The notes beneath the pieces are model-generated. The model saw only the letters and a program-made list of their open reading frames with translations, had not been told where the DNA came from and ran no database searches. From DAOUJI01 sp965237875 (GTDB taxonomy: Bacteria > Chloroflexota > Dehalococcoidia > Lucifugimonadales > JAGWBF01): a stretch of DNA of 64,000 nt. Numbering within the stretch: position 1 is the first letter of the stretch; every line of letters begins with the position of its first letter. Shown here one piece after another: positions 43,244-51,890 of the stretch. The stretch is taken from positions 620,001 through 684,000 of the forward strand of contig CBDEGP010000001.1 of assembly GCA_965237875.1 (NCBI GenBank), written 5' to 3'. Both the position numbers and the translations under genes were made by a program.

Positions 43244-44299
43244 ATGGCCAACCGAGCTTGGGTGTACAGGGGAGGGTCCCAGTGGACCATGGAAGACGCT
43301 CCGACCCCGGAGCCAAGACCCGGAGAGGCGCTGATTAAAGTGGGCGGAGTCGGCTTCTGCGGGTCGGAACGGCGCTTCGAAAAGGAGGCCGGAGAGCTCC
43401 TTAGCCCCGACGAGACGGCCAGCCTTCCCTGGCTTGGAGGCAAGGGACACGAGGTTGCCGGAGTAGTGGAGGAAACGGGCGTCGGAGTTGTCAACTGCAA
43501 GCCCGGAGACAGGGTGGCCATTCTACATAACATGGGATGCAAGCGGTGCCGCTATTGCACCTCAGGATTCGAGAACAACTGCCCCACGCCCAGAGAACGG
43601 GTCCATCTGGCGGGCTACCAAGACTACATGTCCGTCCCCTCGGCGCTGGCCTTTCAGATTCCGGACGACATGTCCATTGAAGAGGCGGCTATGGTGGAAC
43701 CCTGCGCCATCGGAGTCCACGCGGCCGAGCGGCGGGCCAAAGTCGGCCCCGGCGAGACGGTTGTGGTCTTGGGAGTGGGTCAGATAGGCGGCTTTGCGGC
43801 CCAGATGGCCAAGATATCCGGCGGCAGGATCATTGCCGTGGACCCCAGAGGCCTCGCTCGGCGGTCGGCGGCAGACTTGGGATTCGACGTGATCGTGGAC
43901 CCCTCCACTGAAAATGTCGTCGAAGCGGTCATGGATGAAACTGACGGCAGGGGAGCGGACGTGGTGATGGAATGCGCGGGCATCCCCGGCAACTACAACA
44001 ACCAGATGCTGGAGATGCTTGCTCCATGCAGCCGTATCGTGCAGGTGGGCCACTGGGGGACGGGCAGCCCCATAACGTTGGACCTCCTGAAGCTGTTCAA
44101 TACCGAGAGCAGCTTGATAACATCCAGGACATGCCTCGGAGCGGACTATGACCGGACCATCGACCTGGTCCGGATGGGGCGTATGAAGTTGAACTGGATG
44201 GATGGAGCCGCCATCCGGTCCTACGCCATGGCGGACTTCCCCGATGGCCGTAAGGAATGGTTGAATGAACAACACCTGCTGTACGTGATGACTCCATGA
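43244..44299 (+). CDS. Zinc-dependent alcohol dehydrogenase-like protein (MDR family)
   Basis: 351 aa from ATG 43244 with AAGGAGG upstream; the open frame through the tRNA is not coding. The catalytic zinc site is GFCGSERRF (Cys near residue 37) and KGHEVAGVVEETG (His near 68). The structural zinc lobe CKRCRYCTSGFENNC (near 95-110) has four cysteines. The NAD(P) motif is VVVLGVGQIGGFAAQMAK near 172-189. The order matches sorbitol/threonine dehydrogenase-type MDR proteins. The conserved small gene at 44352 follows closely. Substrate unknown. Confidence 0.92.
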   Translation: MANRAWVYRGGSQWTMEDAPTPEPRPGEALIKVGGVGFCGSERRFEKEAGELLSPDETASLPWLGGKGHEVAGVVEETGVGVVNCKPGDRVAILHNMGCKRCRYCTSGFENNCPTPRERVHLAGYQDYMSVPSALAFQIPDDMSIEEAAMVEPCAIGVHAAERRAKVGPGETVVVLGVGQIGGFAAQMAKISGGRIIAVDPRGLARRSAADLGFDVIVDPSTENVVEAVMDETDGRGADVVMECAGIPGNYNNQMLEMLAPCSRIVQVGHWGTGSPITLDLLKLFNTESSLITSRTCLGADYDRTIDLVRMGRMKLNWMDGAAIRSYAMADFPDGRKEWLNEQHLLYVMTP

Positions 44300-44351
44300 C
44301 TCCTTCTTAAGGAGGTCCGTTCGGTGCACACTTGACGTGAAGGAGTCCGAT

Positions 44352-44567
44352 ATGGTCCAAGGAGCCAAAGCCACCTGGTTCGTGGTTTCGGATGAGAACC
44401 AACCCATGGGACAGATAAGCAAAGACGGCGCAGAAGCCGCTCCCACTGTCGGCGGTATGCTGACAGGTCTGAATGAAGGGAAGCAGGGTACGGTCATGGA
44501 GTTCAGCGAGTTGGCGCCGAGCTGCGGAGCTCGCAGATTCAAGGTCATCGTCAAGGCTCTGAGCTAG
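44352..44567 (+). CDS. Small hypothetical protein (71 aa)
   Basis: Starts at ATG 44352 with AGGAG six bases upstream; an in-frame GTG at 44337 is less likely. The product MVQGAKATWFVVSDENQPMG... is soluble, Gly-rich in the middle, with one cysteine and a basic C-terminus (RRFKVIVKALS). It follows the MDR dehydrogenase gene by 52 bp and precedes the osmolyte transporter. No family recognised. The good ribosome site and position support it as real. Confidence 0.6.
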   Translation: MVQGAKATWFVVSDENQPMGQISKDGAEAAPTVGGMLTGLNEGKQGTVMEFSELAPSCGARRFKVIVKALS

Positions 44568-44705
44568 ATGCAGGCGCTTCTCACAAGAAAAAACCCCGAC
44601 ATGGATTTCATGTTAATATAGGGCAACCTCTTTCGACCCATGGGGCGAGGCCAGGCTGTGGCTCGTCAACCGAGCGGTCTATCCATAGGAAGGGACGGTG
44701 CTGCT

Positions 44706-45965
44706 ATGGCGATAGAAGCTCCAACCAGAACCTACTATGAGAACGGAAACGGCGGCGGAAACGGAACGAATGAGACGACCATTGCGGTCAAAGACCTGTG
44801 GAAAGTCTACGGAAAGAACCCGCAACAAGCCCTGAGTTCCGAGAATGCCGGGCTCGGCAAACGCGACATGCAGGAGAACCTGGGCCTGGTTTTAGCCCTG
44901 CAGCAGGTCACTTTCGACGTGTATCGGGGAGAGACTTTCGTCGTAATGGGCCTGTCGGGCAGCGGAAAGTCAACCCTGGTGCGCTGCCTTACCAGGCTCA
45001 TCGAGCCTACGTCGGGCGAGATCGTGGTGGATGGGGAAGACATTATTAAAGCCGACGATCAACGGCTGACCGAGTTCAGACGGGGGAAAGTGGCCATGGT
45101 GTTCCAGCATTACGGCCTTCTTCCCCACCGCAACGTGATTGACAACGCTTCCTGGGGCCTGGAGGTCCGAGGAATGGAAAAGCCGGAGAGATACTCCAAG
45201 ACACTGGAGATCCTGGAGCTGGTGGGCCTGGACGGCTGGGAAAAGGCTTACCCCAGAGAGCTCAGCGGAGGCATGCAGCAACGGGTCGGCCTGGCCAGAG
45301 CCTTGGCCATGGACCCCGACATCCTGCTTATGGACGAGCCCTTCAGCGGATTGGACCCGCTGATCCGGAGGCACATGCAGGACGAGTTGGTCCGGCTTCA
45401 GCAGGAGCTCAACAAGACCATCGTGTTTATCACACATGACTTGGCCGAGGCCCTCAAGCTGGGCGACCGGATCGCGATAATGCGTGACGGAGCCGTGGTG
45501 CAGATAGGCCAGCCGGAGGACATCGTCCTTAGCCCTGAGGACGAGTATGTAGCCGAGTTCACCCAGGACGTTCGCAAGGAGTCCATACTGACAGCCAGCC
45601 ACGTCATGGAGGACCCCTCTACGGTCATACTGTCATGCAAGGGTCCTCAGGAAGCTCTCCAGGCAATGAGGGGCGACGCCTCCGACTTGGCGTTGGTGCT
45701 TGACGATGACGACACCTACCTGGGAATGCTCACCATGGACCAGGCCCATGCCGCTCTCCAGGCGGGAGTGGACAAGCTGGGAAACCACATCGAGCGTTAT
45801 CTATACACCGATCCCGAACCCATCTCCAACAGCGCCTCTCTGGAACAACTGATTCCGATCTGTATGTCCAGCGACTACCCGGTCCCCGTAGTGGATGAAG
45901 ACGGCAAGCTGATAGGCGTCGTGCAGCGCTACGCCCTTGCCGAGTGCATTTCAGAGAACCAGTAG
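44706..45965 (+). CDS. Glycine betaine/proline ABC transporter ATPase (ProV/OpuAA-like)
   Basis: ATPase of a quaternary-amine importer, 419 aa from ATG 44706. The frame extends upstream to 44640, but the family sequence begins after residue 20 of my start. Walker A GLSGSGKSTLVRCL, the LLPHRNVIDNASWGLEVRG segment typical of ProV/OpuAA, signature LSGGMQQRVGLARAL and Walker B DILLMDEPFSGLDPLIR are present. A C-terminal tandem CBS module (about residues 290-419), including SDYPVPVVDEDGKLIGVV, likely senses ionic strength, as known for OpuA. First gene of a three-gene operon. Confidence 0.95.
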   Translation: MAIEAPTRTYYENGNGGGNGTNETTIAVKDLWKVYGKNPQQALSSENAGLGKRDMQENLGLVLALQQVTFDVYRGETFVVMGLSGSGKSTLVRCLTRLIEPTSGEIVVDGEDIIKADDQRLTEFRRGKVAMVFQHYGLLPHRNVIDNASWGLEVRGMEKPERYSKTLEILELVGLDGWEKAYPRELSGGMQQRVGLARALAMDPDILLMDEPFSGLDPLIRRHMQDELVRLQQELNKTIVFITHDLAEALKLGDRIAIMRDGAVVQIGQPEDIVLSPEDEYVAEFTQDVRKESILTASHVMEDPSTVILSCKGPQEALQAMRGDASDLALVLDDDDTYLGMLTMDQAHAALQAGVDKLGNHIERYLYTDPEPISNSASLEQLIPICMSSDYPVPVVDEDGKLIGVVQRYALAECISENQ

Positions 45966-46032
45966 CTCTCCGACCCCACCACAGGGACCGCTCTAACTTC
46001 CGGTCGAGACGACCTATCTCAGGAGGCATCCT

Positions 46033-47109
46033 GTGGCTAAAGCCGTCCCAGGTGAGGAACCCCCCGAGACCCAAGACCAGCCCACCGCTTCAATAGCAAT
46101 ACGGTCATGGTTCGGCGGCCGGTTAAGCGGGCTTTCCAACGCTCCCTTCCGGATTTGGGCGCCCATCGCAGTGGCCATGACCGTGGGCGTGGGCGCCGTC
46201 GTCATCGTGGCGTGGGGGAACGACGTGAGATTCCCCGTCGAATGGGGACGACCCATCGGTGGGAACATCGACGATTTCGTTTCCTGGTTGACCACCAATC
46301 TCGACTGGTTGTTCGGCGGCATCAAGAAGATAGTCCTGCAACTTCTGGTCTGGCTGGAAGACGGTCTGCTATGGGTCCCCTGGCCAGCCATAATAGTGGC
46401 GGTGGGGATTATTGCTTGGCGAGTCTCCGGGCTTGGGTTGGCCTTATTCGCCGGCGGCGCGTTGCTGTTGATCGGGTTAATGGGCAGACTGCCCGACAAC
46501 ACCGAAACTTTGTGGGATAGTTCGATGGAGACTCTGGCTCTCATCCTGGTGTCGGTGCTCATCTCGCTCCTTATAGGGATTCCTCTTGGGGTATTGGCAG
46601 CTAGAAACAGCTGGGCGGACGGCGTCATGCGCCCGATTCTGGACGGGGCCCAGACCATGCCCAGCTTCGTATATTTGGTGCCTGCGCTGCTGTTCTTTGG
46701 CTTGGGGGCTGTTCCGGCTGTAATGGCCACCGTGATATACGCAGTGCCGCCGGTGATACGGCTTACCAACCTGGGCATAAGACAGGTGTCTCCGCAGACC
46801 GTGGAGGCGGCCCGCTCCTTCGGAGCAACCCCTACGCAGCTCCTTGTCAAGGTCCAGATACCCATGGCTCTCCCTACCATAATGGCGGGCGTGAACCAGA
46901 CCACCATGCTCGCCCTCTCCATGGTCGTGGTGGCGTCTCTGGTCGGAGCGGGCGGACTTGGAGAGGTGGTGCTCCGGGCTCTCGGGCGCCAGGAACCGGG
47001 CAACGCCTTCCTTGGGGGTATGGGCATCATCTTCATGGCCATTGTCATTGATAGAATCACTCAGGCTATGGCTAGGTCGAGGGAACGGGCTTTATCCGGC
47101 GGTAATTAG
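46033..47109 (+). CDS. Glycine betaine/proline ABC transporter permease (ProW/OpuAB-like)
   Basis: 358-residue inner-membrane permease starting at GTG 46033 with AGGAGG six bases upstream. It has an N-terminal helix, then FPVEWGRPIGGNIDDFVSWL, then membrane helices and the BPD_transp_1 core. The ProW-specific TMPSFVYLVPALLFFGLGAVPA (read in parts) lies near residue 215, and the coupling loop QVSPQTVEAARSFGATPTQL near 255. It ends with AMARSRERALSG. It follows the ATPase gene after 67 bp and precedes the binding protein gene. Confidence 0.95.
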   Translation: MAKAVPGEEPPETQDQPTASIAIRSWFGGRLSGLSNAPFRIWAPIAVAMTVGVGAVVIVAWGNDVRFPVEWGRPIGGNIDDFVSWLTTNLDWLFGGIKKIVLQLLVWLEDGLLWVPWPAIIVAVGIIAWRVSGLGLALFAGGALLLIGLMGRLPDNTETLWDSSMETLALILVSVLISLLIGIPLGVLAARNSWADGVMRPILDGAQTMPSFVYLVPALLFFGLGAVPAVMATVIYAVPPVIRLTNLGIRQVSPQTVEAARSFGATPTQLLVKVQIPMALPTIMAGVNQTTMLALSMVVVASLVGAGGLGEVVLRALGRQEPGNAFLGGMGIIFMAIVIDRITQAMARSRERALSGGN

Positions 47110-47235
47110 GAAACTGAGCCGGAAGTAGGCCCCATACCTAGCTGGAGGCGCTTGTAAAGTTGACAACTGAGACGAAACCTAGTAAAAGAATATCGACAAG
47201 TCAATAGGTTGCAACAAATTCAGGAGGTTGAACAA

Positions 47236-48237
47236 ATGCGCCGATTCATCATGCAGAAGTGGGTCTTTCTCCTAGCCGCTTTACTGATAGTTTCGTTGGC
47301 GGCTGGAGCATGTGGTGGAGACGATGACGGAGGGGATGTCGGACCAATCGTTTTCTCCGACTTGAACTGGACCAGCGCGCAGGTGCAAAACAGAATCGCC
47401 CAGTACATCTTGGAAGAAGGGTACGGTTATGAGACCGACGCCATCCTCGGAGGCACCCTGCCCAACTTCCAGGGTTTGATAGCGGGCGATATCCAGGTGA
47501 CTATGGAGATATGGCTGCCTAACCAGAACGAAGCCTGGAACAAGGCTATCGCCGCCGGGCAGGTGGTCTCCATTGGAGAGAGTCTCGGCAAGGACTGGCA
47601 AAGCGCTTTCGTCATACCCAAGTACGTGGCAGACGAGAACCCCGGGCTTAAGTCGGTGGAGGACCTCAAGAACGAAGAGTACATGAAGTTGTTCGAGACC
47701 ACCGACAGCCGAGGCAAGGCCCGCATCGTCGGTTGCGTGGTCGGTTGGTCCTGCGAAGCGGTCAATGACGCCCAGGTTATGGGCTATGGCCTGACCGATT
47801 ACGTTGAACCTGTTAAGCCAGGCTCCCAGGAAGGGTTGTTCAGCGACCTCCAGGGCGCATACGACAAGCAGGAGCCTTGGCTTGGATACATGTGGGGCAC
47901 GGGAGACCCGGCGCTGCTTTTGGACCTGGTGAGGCTGGAAGAGCCTGCTTACTCAGCTGCGTGCTGGTTTACCACGAAGGCCTGCGCCTACGAGGACGCC
48001 ACCATATTGATCGCAGTGCATCCTGATTTGGTGACTGCGGCGCCGGACGCCATCGAGTTCCTTAGGAACTGGGGCTTCAATATCGAGCTGTACAAGACCG
48101 TCGCGAAATATTCGGCCGAAAATCCGGGCATAGAGGCCATGGAGGCGGCCCTCTGGTTCCTGAACAACAACAAAGTCTGGACCAACTGGGTGCCGGCAGA
48201 CGTGGCCGAGAAGGTCAACGACGCGCTGTCCGGTTAG
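47236..48237 (+). CDS. Glycine betaine/proline ABC transporter substrate-binding lipoprotein (OpuAC-like)
   Basis: 333 aa from ATG 47236 with AGGAGGT upstream. The lipoprotein signal ends in SLAAGAC (Cys 26), followed by an acidic linker. The OpuAC domain starts at IVFSDLNWTSAQVQNRIAQY (near residue 37) and has IQVTMEIWLPNQNEAW near 93 and EPWLGYMWGTGDPALL near 215, containing tryptophans of the type that cage quaternary amines. Two extra cysteines in VGCVVGWSCEAV may form a disulphide. Last gene of the transporter operon, before a strong terminator. Confidence 0.94.
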   Translation: MRRFIMQKWVFLLAALLIVSLAAGACGGDDDGGDVGPIVFSDLNWTSAQVQNRIAQYILEEGYGYETDAILGGTLPNFQGLIAGDIQVTMEIWLPNQNEAWNKAIAAGQVVSIGESLGKDWQSAFVIPKYVADENPGLKSVEDLKNEEYMKLFETTDSRGKARIVGCVVGWSCEAVNDAQVMGYGLTDYVEPVKPGSQEGLFSDLQGAYDKQEPWLGYMWGTGDPALLLDLVRLEEPAYSAACWFTTKACAYEDATILIAVHPDLVTAAPDAIEFLRNWGFNIELYKTVAKYSAENPGIEAMEAALWFLNNNKVWTNWVPADVAEKVNDALSG

Positions 48238-48267
48238 TTTATCCGACCACAACGTCATCTATGGTTT

Positions 48268-48304
48268 GAAAGAGCGGCTTGATTCAAGCCGCTCTTTCCT
48301 TTTC
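48268..48304 (+). terminator. Intrinsic terminator of the betaine transporter operon
   Basis: GAAAGAGCGGCTTG and CAAGCCGCTCTTTC form a perfect 14-bp stem with a 3-nt loop (48268-48298), followed by CTTTTC. The strongest terminator-like hairpin in the window. Confidence 0.9.
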
Positions 48305-48424
48305 GACGGCCTTTTAAGCAAGAGGCAGAGGCTTTCCCTCTGCTGCCGTTGGCAGGGACTATGGCCCAGGCAGAAACTCGTTATGGTAAAATGGCGCTGA
48401 TTCCCTGTGGAGGTAAGACATAAC

Positions 48425-50734
48425 ATGGCTACTGAAGCGAAGGTGCAGGACCTCAAAGTCATTGGGACGCGCCCCGTGCGCCACGACGGCCCCGACAAGG
48501 TAACAGGCCGGGCCCGTTACGGCGCCGACGTCAATCTGCCGGGGCTTCTATATGCGCGAGTCCTGCGGAGTCCCCACGCCCACGCTCGCATCAAGTCCAT
48601 CGACACCAGTAGAGCCTTGGCCGTTCCCGGCGTCAGGGCCGTAGTGACCGGCGCCGACTTCCCCCAACCGTCGGGCAAAGTGGCGGACCTGGGGGAAGGG
48701 TCCATGATAAACATGAAGTTCCTGAGCAACCAGGCCATGGCGTCCGACAAGGCCCTCTACAAGGGCCACGCCGTCGCCGCGGTTGCCGCGACCAGCCTTC
48801 ATGAAGCCGAGGAGGCGCTGGGGCTCATCGACGTGGACTACGAGGTCCTCCCCTTTGCCATCGACGTGCGGGACGCCATGAAGGAAGGCGCTCCCATAAT
48901 CCACGAGCGTCTGGCGAATCTGTCCAACCCGGGCCTGCGTCCCGGAGGGCTTCGTGACGACACCGACGACGCCCCGGCCACCAACGTGGCCAACCACTTC
49001 GTATATGAAATCGGGGACGTGGAAAAGGGGTTCAAAGAGGCGGACGTAATCATCGAGCAGGAGTTTGAGACTCAGCCCGTCCACCAGGGGTTCATCGAAC
49101 CCCAGAGCGCCACCGCCCAATGGAGTCCCGATGGGTCGTTGACCGTATGGGGCAGCAGCCAGGGACACTTCAACATCCGAGACCAGCTGTGTGGACTGCT
49201 GGGGCTGCCTAGGTCCAAGGTGAAAGTGACGCCCATGGAGATAGGCGGCGGGTTCGGCGCAAAGCTCCACGTCATACTGGAGCCGGTGGTCGCCCTTCTC
49301 TCCAAGAAGTCAGGCCGCCCGGTCAAGGCGAGCCTATCCCGGACAGAAGTGTTCGAGACATCCGGTCCCACGTCAGGCTCGTACATGAAGGTGAAAATCG
49401 GGGCCACCAACGAAGGAAAGATAACGGCGGCCGACGCCTGCCTGGCCTACCAGGCCGGCGCCTATCCCGGCTCGCCGGTTATTGGCGGGACCCAAAACGT
49501 CTTCACGCCCTACGACCTGGAGAACGTCCGGGCTGAGGGACTGGACGTGATCACCAACATGCCAAAGGTGCTTGCATACCGGGCGCCGGGAGTGGGCGGC
49601 GCAGGCTTCGCCGTCGAGCAAGTCATGGACCAGATATGCGAGAAGATCGGCATGGATCCCATAGAGTTCCGAGTTCTCAACGGGGCCAAGGAAGGGACGC
49701 GCCGGATAACGGGGCCGCTGCTTCCCAAGACGGGGTACTCTGAGATTCTGCAAACCGCCAAGGAGCACGACCACTACAAGACCCCCCTGAAGGGACCCAA
49801 CCAGGGCCGAGGTGTGGCAGTGGGCTTCTGGGGCAACACCACCGGGCCAGCCAGTGCAGTGGCGAGCGTCAACTCAGACGGCACCGTGAGCCTTGTGGAG
49901 GGGTCCGTCGACATCGGCGGCACCAGGGCCGTGGCGGCCATGCACGTCGCCGAGGAGTTGGGCATCGCAGCAGAAGACGTCAAACCCACCGTCGGCGACA
50001 CCGACTCCATTGGATACACCAAGATCACCGGAGGCAGCTCCGTCGCCTTCATGACCGGCTGGGCTTCCTATGAAGCTGCCAATGACATCAAGCGGCAGAT
50101 GATTGATCGGGCGGCGCGTATATGGGATGTCTCGTCGGACGACGTAACTTACAGCGAGGGCGTCGTCGCCCATAAGTCGGACCCTGAGCTGAAGATGACG
50201 TTCAAGGAGCTGTCGGCAAGGTTGAACGCCACCGGCGGCCCCATCGTGGGCCGGGCCAGCTTGAGTCCTGCCGGGCAAGGCCCCTCGTTCGCTCTGCACA
50301 TGGTGGACGTGGAGGTGGACCCCGACACCGGCAAGGTGGACGTACTGCGCTACACCACTTTCCAGGACGTGGGCAAGGCCATCCACCCCAGCTACGTGGA
50401 AGGGCAGATGCAGGGCGGCGCTTCCCAGGGCATTGGATGGGCCCTCACTGAGGAGTATTACTTCAACGACAAGGGCCAGATGGCCAACTCGTCCTTCCTG
50501 GACTATCGCATGCCGACCGCCCTGGACCTGCCGATGATTGAAACGGTGCTCATCGAGTGCCGCAACCCCGGCCATCCATACGGCGCCAGGGGAGTCGGCG
50601 AGGTCCCCATCGTGCCTCCGCCCGGAGCCATAGCCAACGCCGTCTACCATGCCACGGGCGTCAGGATGCACAAGCTCCCCATGTCCCCGGGCGCCGTCCT
50701 CGATGCGGTGTGGGAATCAAACGGCGGCCAGTAG
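48425..50734 (+). CDS. Molybdenum hydroxylase large subunit (xanthine dehydrogenase family), second copy
   Basis: 769 aa from ATG 48425; GGAGGTAAG precedes it, and the GTG at 48407 is less likely. It parallels the protein at 20394: RSPHAHARIKSID, PMEIGGGFGAK, AYRAPGVGGAGFAVE and ARGVGEVPIVPP with the catalytic Glu. It lacks the CO dehydrogenase AYRCSFR loop. It carries a small insertion (ANLSNPGLRPGGLRDDTDD) absent from the first copy. No FAD or 2Fe-2S subunit genes are beside it. A frameshifted SDR gene follows after 28 bp, so both may have served the same oxidation pathway. Confidence 0.93.
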   Translation: MATEAKVQDLKVIGTRPVRHDGPDKVTGRARYGADVNLPGLLYARVLRSPHAHARIKSIDTSRALAVPGVRAVVTGADFPQPSGKVADLGEGSMINMKFLSNQAMASDKALYKGHAVAAVAATSLHEAEEALGLIDVDYEVLPFAIDVRDAMKEGAPIIHERLANLSNPGLRPGGLRDDTDDAPATNVANHFVYEIGDVEKGFKEADVIIEQEFETQPVHQGFIEPQSATAQWSPDGSLTVWGSSQGHFNIRDQLCGLLGLPRSKVKVTPMEIGGGFGAKLHVILEPVVALLSKKSGRPVKASLSRTEVFETSGPTSGSYMKVKIGATNEGKITAADACLAYQAGAYPGSPVIGGTQNVFTPYDLENVRAEGLDVITNMPKVLAYRAPGVGGAGFAVEQVMDQICEKIGMDPIEFRVLNGAKEGTRRITGPLLPKTGYSEILQTAKEHDHYKTPLKGPNQGRGVAVGFWGNTTGPASAVASVNSDGTVSLVEGSVDIGGTRAVAAMHVAEELGIAAEDVKPTVGDTDSIGYTKITGGSSVAFMTGWASYEAANDIKRQMIDRAARIWDVSSDDVTYSEGVVAHKSDPELKMTFKELSARLNATGGPIVGRASLSPAGQGPSFALHMVDVEVDPDTGKVDVLRYTTFQDVGKAIHPSYVEGQMQGGASQGIGWALTEEYYFNDKGQMANSSFLDYRMPTALDLPMIETVLIECRNPGHPYGARGVGEVPIVPPPGAIANAVYHATGVRMHKLPMSPGAVLDAVWESNGGQ

Positions 50735-50762
50735 ACCGGCGCGTCGCCAAGGAGTTGGACGG

Positions 50763-51547
50763 ATGCGCTTAGAGGGCAAGACGGCCATTGTCACGGGGGC
50801 CGGAAGCGGCATCGGACGGGGGGTGGCCCGCCGCTTCAATGAGGAGGGCGCCCGGCTGGTCCTGGCGGACTGGTCCGAGGAGGGGCTCCAGGCGACTGCC
50901 AACGAGATAAACGATGTTGGGGGTCAGGCCCCGTGGCAGTGGGGGCTGACGTCTCCAAGAAAGCCGACGTGGAAGGCTTGGTGGCGGTCGCCGTGGAGAC
51001 CTACGGCGGACTGGACATCATGGTCAACAACGCGGGCGTGGCCAGCTGGGCCTCGGTGTTGGACCAGACCGAAGAGGAATGGGACCGTATGATTGCGGTG
51101 AACCTGAAGGGCGTCTTCCTGGGAATTCAGGCGGCGGCCAGGCACATGGTGAGCCGGGGCAAGAAGGGGAAGATCGTCAACACCGCCTCGGTCAACTCCA
51201 TGGTCATCTCGGAGGACCAGGCCGCTTACGCTGCGTCCAAGGGCGGAGTGTACATGCTGACCCGCGCGGCGGCGGCTGACCTGGCCAAGCACGGCATAAA
51301 CGTCAACTGCATTGCTCCGGGAGGGACTCGCACCAACATCGACCCCAGGCTGCAAAGCCCCAAGATAGACGAACACACCAAGAAAACGGTGCCCTTGGGC
51401 AGGGTGGCCGAGCCTCTGGACCAGGCCAACGGTGTGGTCTTCCTCTCCTCCGACGAGGCCGACTACATCACGGGCCACATGCTGGTCATCGACGGGGGCA
51501 TGACCATGCGGCAGTACTCAGGCCAGGACCTCAGCGCCTGGTCCTGA
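50763..51547 (+). pseudogene. Short-chain dehydrogenase/reductase with a single frameshift
   Basis: The N-terminal part from ATG 50763 shows the SDR cofactor motif TGAGSGIG (residues 12-19). The frame is lost at about 50930-50933 in GGTCAGGCCCCGTGG. The rest (VAVGADVS, then VNNAGVA, IVNTASVNSM, YAASKGG with the Tyr-Lys pair, IDGGMTM near the end) lies in the next frame. The total of 785 nt is one base short of 262 codons, so a single missing base would restore a normal 261-aa SDR. Either a recent mutation or an assembly error. It lies just downstream of the Mo hydroxylase subunit. Confidence 0.85.
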
Positions 51548-51571
51548 CGGGTCATCTTTCGCGGGGTCTCT

Positions 51572-51757
51572 CTAGGCCAGGAACCCCATGATGGCGGCTA
51601 TGGCTGCCAAACCGCCGAGTTGAAACATGGCCATCCATTTTACGACGCTGCTGATGTCGCCTTTCAACTCTGCCTTCAACTCAGCAAGGTCCGACTTGGT
51701 CGCCCACTGTCCAGAGGCGCCTTCAAGGTAACTGACACGTTCTTCTATCGTCGCCAT
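51572..51757 (-). CDS. Small coiled-coil membrane protein
   Basis: 61 aa from ATG 51757, preceded by GGGAG. Residues 3-12 (TIEERVSYLE) and KSDLAELKAELKGDIS form a heptad-like helix, then a single C-terminal membrane helix (MAMFQLGGLAAIAAIMGFL). Small proteins of this layout are common and uncharacterised; some resemble phage haemolysin-type XhlA or coiled-coil anchors. It sits between the SDR and the second restriction-methyltransferase. Function unknown. Confidence 0.65.
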   Translation of the reverse strand: MATIEERVSYLEGASGQWATKSDLAELKAELKGDISSVVKWMAMFQLGGLAAIAAIMGFLA

Positions 51758-51890
51758 CAATACTCCCGTGCATTATAGCCCAAGCGGCAAGGCAACGCTC
51801 CCGGTACAACCCATAAAATGTACACCCAGCCCCGGTGTCTGCATACACCGACCTGACACAGTAGTTGCCTGTACAGTCCACAAAACGGTC

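Noticed and set aside
50930..50936. Recoding or selenocysteine as explanation for the split SDR
   Set aside because: The break changes reading frame rather than hitting an in-frame TGA, and no slippery site with a downstream stem was seen.
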